In this document: positions 62,250 to 64,000 of the stretch, piece after piece
Layout: every line of letters begins with the position of its first letter
How positions within the stretch are numbered: position 1 is the first letter of the stretch
NCBI GenBank assembly: GCA_031409875.1
Contig: JANNYB010000062.1
Coordinates: 1 to 64,000 of the forward strand
Reading direction: 5' to 3'
DNA length: 64,000 nt
From: CALMEH01 sp031409875
GTDB taxonomy: Bacteria; Acidobacteriota; Blastocatellia; Pyrinomonadales; Pyrinomonadaceae
Program-made: the position numbers and the translations under genes
The notes under the pieces: model-generated
Databases searched by the model: none
The model's input: the letters and a program-made list of their open reading frames with translations, nothing else
What the model was told of the DNA's origin: nothing

Positions 62250-62415
62250 ATTTTTTTATTCTCTCATCCAAAGCCTTCATCGCTGCTTGCGTCGCTTCCA
62301 ACAATTCTTTTTCCTGTTTAGTTAATTTCTTCGGCGTAGGAAACATTTTCAAAAGTTCTTTGCCCGTCGGAATTTTTTCCTCAAGATTTATTCCGTTTCC
62401 ATTTTTCTTAGACAT
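62221..62415 (-). CDS. Small charged protein, likely antitoxin to the PIN protein
   Basis: The product is 64 aa. A Lys/Glu-rich helix (LTKQEKELLEATQAAMKALD) follows a short N-terminal part; it lacks an obvious AbrB or RHH fold but has antitoxin size and position. Overlaps the PIN gene by 29 bases. AGGTGAG precedes the ATG. Confidence 0.55.
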   Translation of the reverse strand: MSKKNGNGINLEEKIPTGKELLKMFPTPKKLTKQEKELLEATQAAMKALDERIKKYGYPPDFRH

Positions 62416-62469
62416 AATCTCACCTCACATTTAATTTAACATAATTGAGTTTCTATTTCGAGATTATTT

Positions 62470-62545
62470 TGGAGCATCGTAGCGGATTTGAACCGCTGTC
62501 TTCGACATGGCAAGCCGAAATCTTAAACCGCTGGACTAACGATGC
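62470..62545 (-). tRNA. tRNA-Gly (anticodon GCC)
   Basis: On the minus strand: acceptor GCATCGT pairs with ACGATGC, D arm AGTC...GATT, anticodon stem TCGGC/GTCGA with loop TTGCCAT (GCC), T arm AGCGG-TTCAAAT-CCGCT, discriminator T and encoded CCA. G1-C72/C2-G71 with U73 fits glycine identity. Confidence 0.93.
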
Positions 62546-62550
62546 GTTGG

Positions 62551-63699
62551 TTATTTCCATTTTGAGTTGTTCCACAAACTACGATGCGCGTCATCAACAG
62601 AAGAAGCAAGCATTCGGTGAGAAGTGATTGGATTTCCAATTAACATATCTGCATTTAGTGGTTCAGCAGTTTGGTCATAGCCTAAAAATTTACAAGGTCT
62701 AATTTTGTCGTCCCATTGAATTTGAGGTTGTTCAAGCAATGAAGGGGTATTTCGACGTTCTTTCCAAATTTCTAATAATTTTTCACATAAATTTTCATTT
62801 AAATTACGAACACTGTTAAAAATCCCTGTTAGAGTAATTTCAGCATCTTCATTTAGTTGTATTTCTTTTCCTTTAATCATTGCTTCGGCATTTGACCTAT
62901 CGGGATATTTTGCTAAATGAGTTGTTGCTTTTGCTCTCGGAATCCAATTTCCTTTTGAATCATAAATTGGATTTTCACGAGGTATAATTTGGTGAAATGT
63001 AGTTCTTCTTCCGCGATGCACATACATATTTCTATATTGGTCAGCCCACTCTAACCAATCTTCTGTTCCTACTGATTTTTTTACGCTTTCAAATAAGTCT
63101 TTAAAGTTTAGCTGTATTTGAGAACCTTTATCTCCCAAGGATTGAATTTTATTTAATGCTTTTTCCGCTTTGGTAATATCACTTCGACGCAAGGAAGTTG
63201 GCAAAGCTAACACTCCAACTATAGTAGCTCCAAGACAATCTAAAGAAGAACCGATTGCACGGAAGAAACCACAAATGTGCATTCCTTCTAATTTGTTTAA
63301 CAAATCATCTTGTGCATTTTTTGAAGGTGGCATTTTGATTTGAAGTTCACCAAATTTATTTCTGAAAATTACGTCAGCAATTTTGTCATCATTTCTTTCT
63401 CTTGCATCAATCCATTCTAAGAAGTGCAATTTCGCTTCCACTAAATTATCTTCAATTCCATTTACGCATTGATACAAATAATCGCTGATTAAAATTCGTT
63501 CTTGAGTTGGTAAAGTTGTCCACCAACCAACTCCAAATAAATTTACATCTAAATCATTAAAAATCTCTTCTACTAATTTTCCAGCACTTGGAACATCTGC
63601 ACCAATGGCTGATTCAAATCTACGGTCAAACAAGCCTTTACGCTCATTATTGTAAGGTTGTTTTAGGTTGTTAAAGTCTCCATTTTTCATAATTTTCAT
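62551..63699 (-). CDS. Unknown AT-rich protein with a HEPN-like RNxxxH motif
   Basis: The product is 382 aa, strongly AT-rich relative to the core genes. All-helical prediction: AGKLVEEIFNDLDVNLFGVG, DYLYQCVNGIEDNLVEAKLH, GMHICGFFRAIGSSLDCLGA. QYRNMYVHRGRR (R223-H228) fits the RX4-6H catalytic motif of HEPN RNases. It ends 5 bases before tRNA-Gly on the same strand, and rtcB lies just upstream. Possible defence or toxin RNase; no partner gene is certain. Confidence 0.55.
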   Translation of the reverse strand: MKIMKNGDFNNLKQPYNNERKGLFDRRFESAIGADVPSAGKLVEEIFNDLDVNLFGVGWWTTLPTQERILISDYLYQCVNGIEDNLVEAKLHFLEWIDARERNDDKIADVIFRNKFGELQIKMPPSKNAQDDLLNKLEGMHICGFFRAIGSSLDCLGATIVGVLALPTSLRRSDITKAEKALNKIQSLGDKGSQIQLNFKDLFESVKKSVGTEDWLEWADQYRNMYVHRGRRTTFHQIIPRENPIYDSKGNWIPRAKATTHLAKYPDRSNAEAMIKGKEIQLNEDAEITLTGIFNSVRNLNENLCEKLLEIWKERRNTPSLLEQPQIQWDDKIRPCKFLGYDQTAEPLNADMLIGNPITSHRMLASSVDDAHRSLWNNSKWK

Positions 63700-63710
63700 A
63701 CCTCTAAAAT

Positions 63711-63747
63711 TTGGAATAATGAGTGATTTTAATTATCACTCATTATT
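63711..63747. terminator. Hairpin between rtcB and the HEPN-like gene
   Basis: GGAATAATGAGTGAT and its exact complement ATCACTCATTATTCC with a 7-base loop. On the minus strand it follows the rtcB stop and has T-rich DNA after it, so it may terminate rtcB. Confidence 0.6.
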
Positions 63748-63751
63748 CCAT

Positions 63752-64000
63752 TTACCCTTTCACACAAACGACTTGCTTCAATTCCGCGACGATTTCGACC
63801 AGATCGGATTGGTTACGCATCACCTCTTCGATGTTTTTGTATGCGCCGGGAATTTCGTCAATTACGCCGGAGTCTTTGCGGCATTCGACTCCTTTGGTCA
63901 TACGCTCCAAATCCTCGCGGGTGAAGCGTTTTTTTGCCGCCGTGCGCGACATTTTGCGACCTGCGCCGTGTGAGCAGGAATTATACGACTGCGGATTTCC
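63752..64000 (-). CDS. rtcB: RtcB RNA-splicing ligase, C-terminal fragment (runs off the window)
   Basis: The frame is open to the right edge. The fragment carries NSCSHGAGRKMSRTAAKKRF (C-terminal GMP/metal-binding loop with the catalytic-region SHGAGR) and ends DSGVIDEIPGAYKNIEEVMR ... VCVKG, the universal RtcB C-terminus. RtcB joins 2',3'-cyclic phosphate and 5'-OH RNA ends, repairing RNA cut by RNases. The N-terminal three quarters lie outside the window. Confidence 0.93.
   Translation of the reverse strand, partial: GNPQSYNSCSHGAGRKMSRTAAKKRFTREDLERMTKGVECRKDSGVIDEIPGAYKNIEEVMRNQSDLVEIVAELKQVVCVKG

Overview
The window looks like a chromosomal segment of a Gram-negative, moderately AT-rich bacterium. 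It is most likely an acidobacterium of the Blastocatellia/Pyrinomonadaceae type; this is inferred from gene content and was not searched. Supporting signs are LpxC (lipid A synthesis), Ser/Thr kinases fused to TolB/PD40 propellers and sitting beside an ECF sigma factor, a winged-helix/TolB membrane regulator, large secreted FG-GAP and metalloprotease proteins sharing one C-terminal module, and very abundant intergenic palindromes.

Layout. 0-2.5 kb: the tail of an IS transposase, with the IS right end inserted in an RHS/YD-repeat gene that also carries a frameshift. 2.7-4.8 kb: a Fur regulator, a cysteine-free ferredoxin-like protein and a membrane/TPR-like protein. 4.8-7.35 kb: a CRISPR leader and a 19-repeat array (last repeat decayed) without cas genes in the window, then gene scraps, a MITE, a 73-aa gene and a two-repeat decayed satellite array. 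7.4-12 kb: cinA, a secreted PdaC/RsiV-like protein, a TVP38-type membrane protein and a threonine/serine dehydratase. 12-19.9 kb: a CadC-like regulator with a TolB propeller, an FG-GAP giant and two exported proteins. 20-27.3 kb: 6-phosphogluconate dehydrogenase, a molybdenum-cofactor group (mobA, FdhF/YdeP-like oxidoreductase, fdhD) and lpxC. 27.5-32.7 kb: small unknowns, an EVE protein, an ATP-grasp-like protein, a reprolysin-like protease and a zinc-ribbon membrane protein. 32.8-36.4 kb: a two-gene Septu-like defence pair (PtuA ATPase, PtuB HNH nuclease) joined to an acyl-CoA carboxylase carboxyltransferase gene. 37-41.6 kb: cupin, secreted agmatine-deiminase-like enzyme, membrane AraC regulator, pyrophosphatase, short crotonase. 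42-57 kb: a 1137-aa metalloprotease, a zinc-ribbon protein with a Ser/Thr kinase, an FAD oxidase, a HAD phosphatase, a helical-repeat protein, and an ECF sigma factor with a kinase-TolB protein. 57-64 kb: a papain-like protease with an EF-hand-like loop, a methyltransferase, an HNH nuclease, exported proteins, and a minus-strand run of rtcB (partial), a HEPN-motif protein, tRNA-Gly and a PIN toxin-antitoxin-like pair.

The most striking unexplained structure is the intergenic DNA. Many gaps hold long inverted repeats whose arms are built from tandem words, mostly 7-mers, and several of these palindromes sit inside the loop of another. Some are read into protein termini. Two further families are a GGTAGCG-core palindrome with about six copies, and an IS-related MITE. 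Function calls are from motif reading alone; no database search was run.
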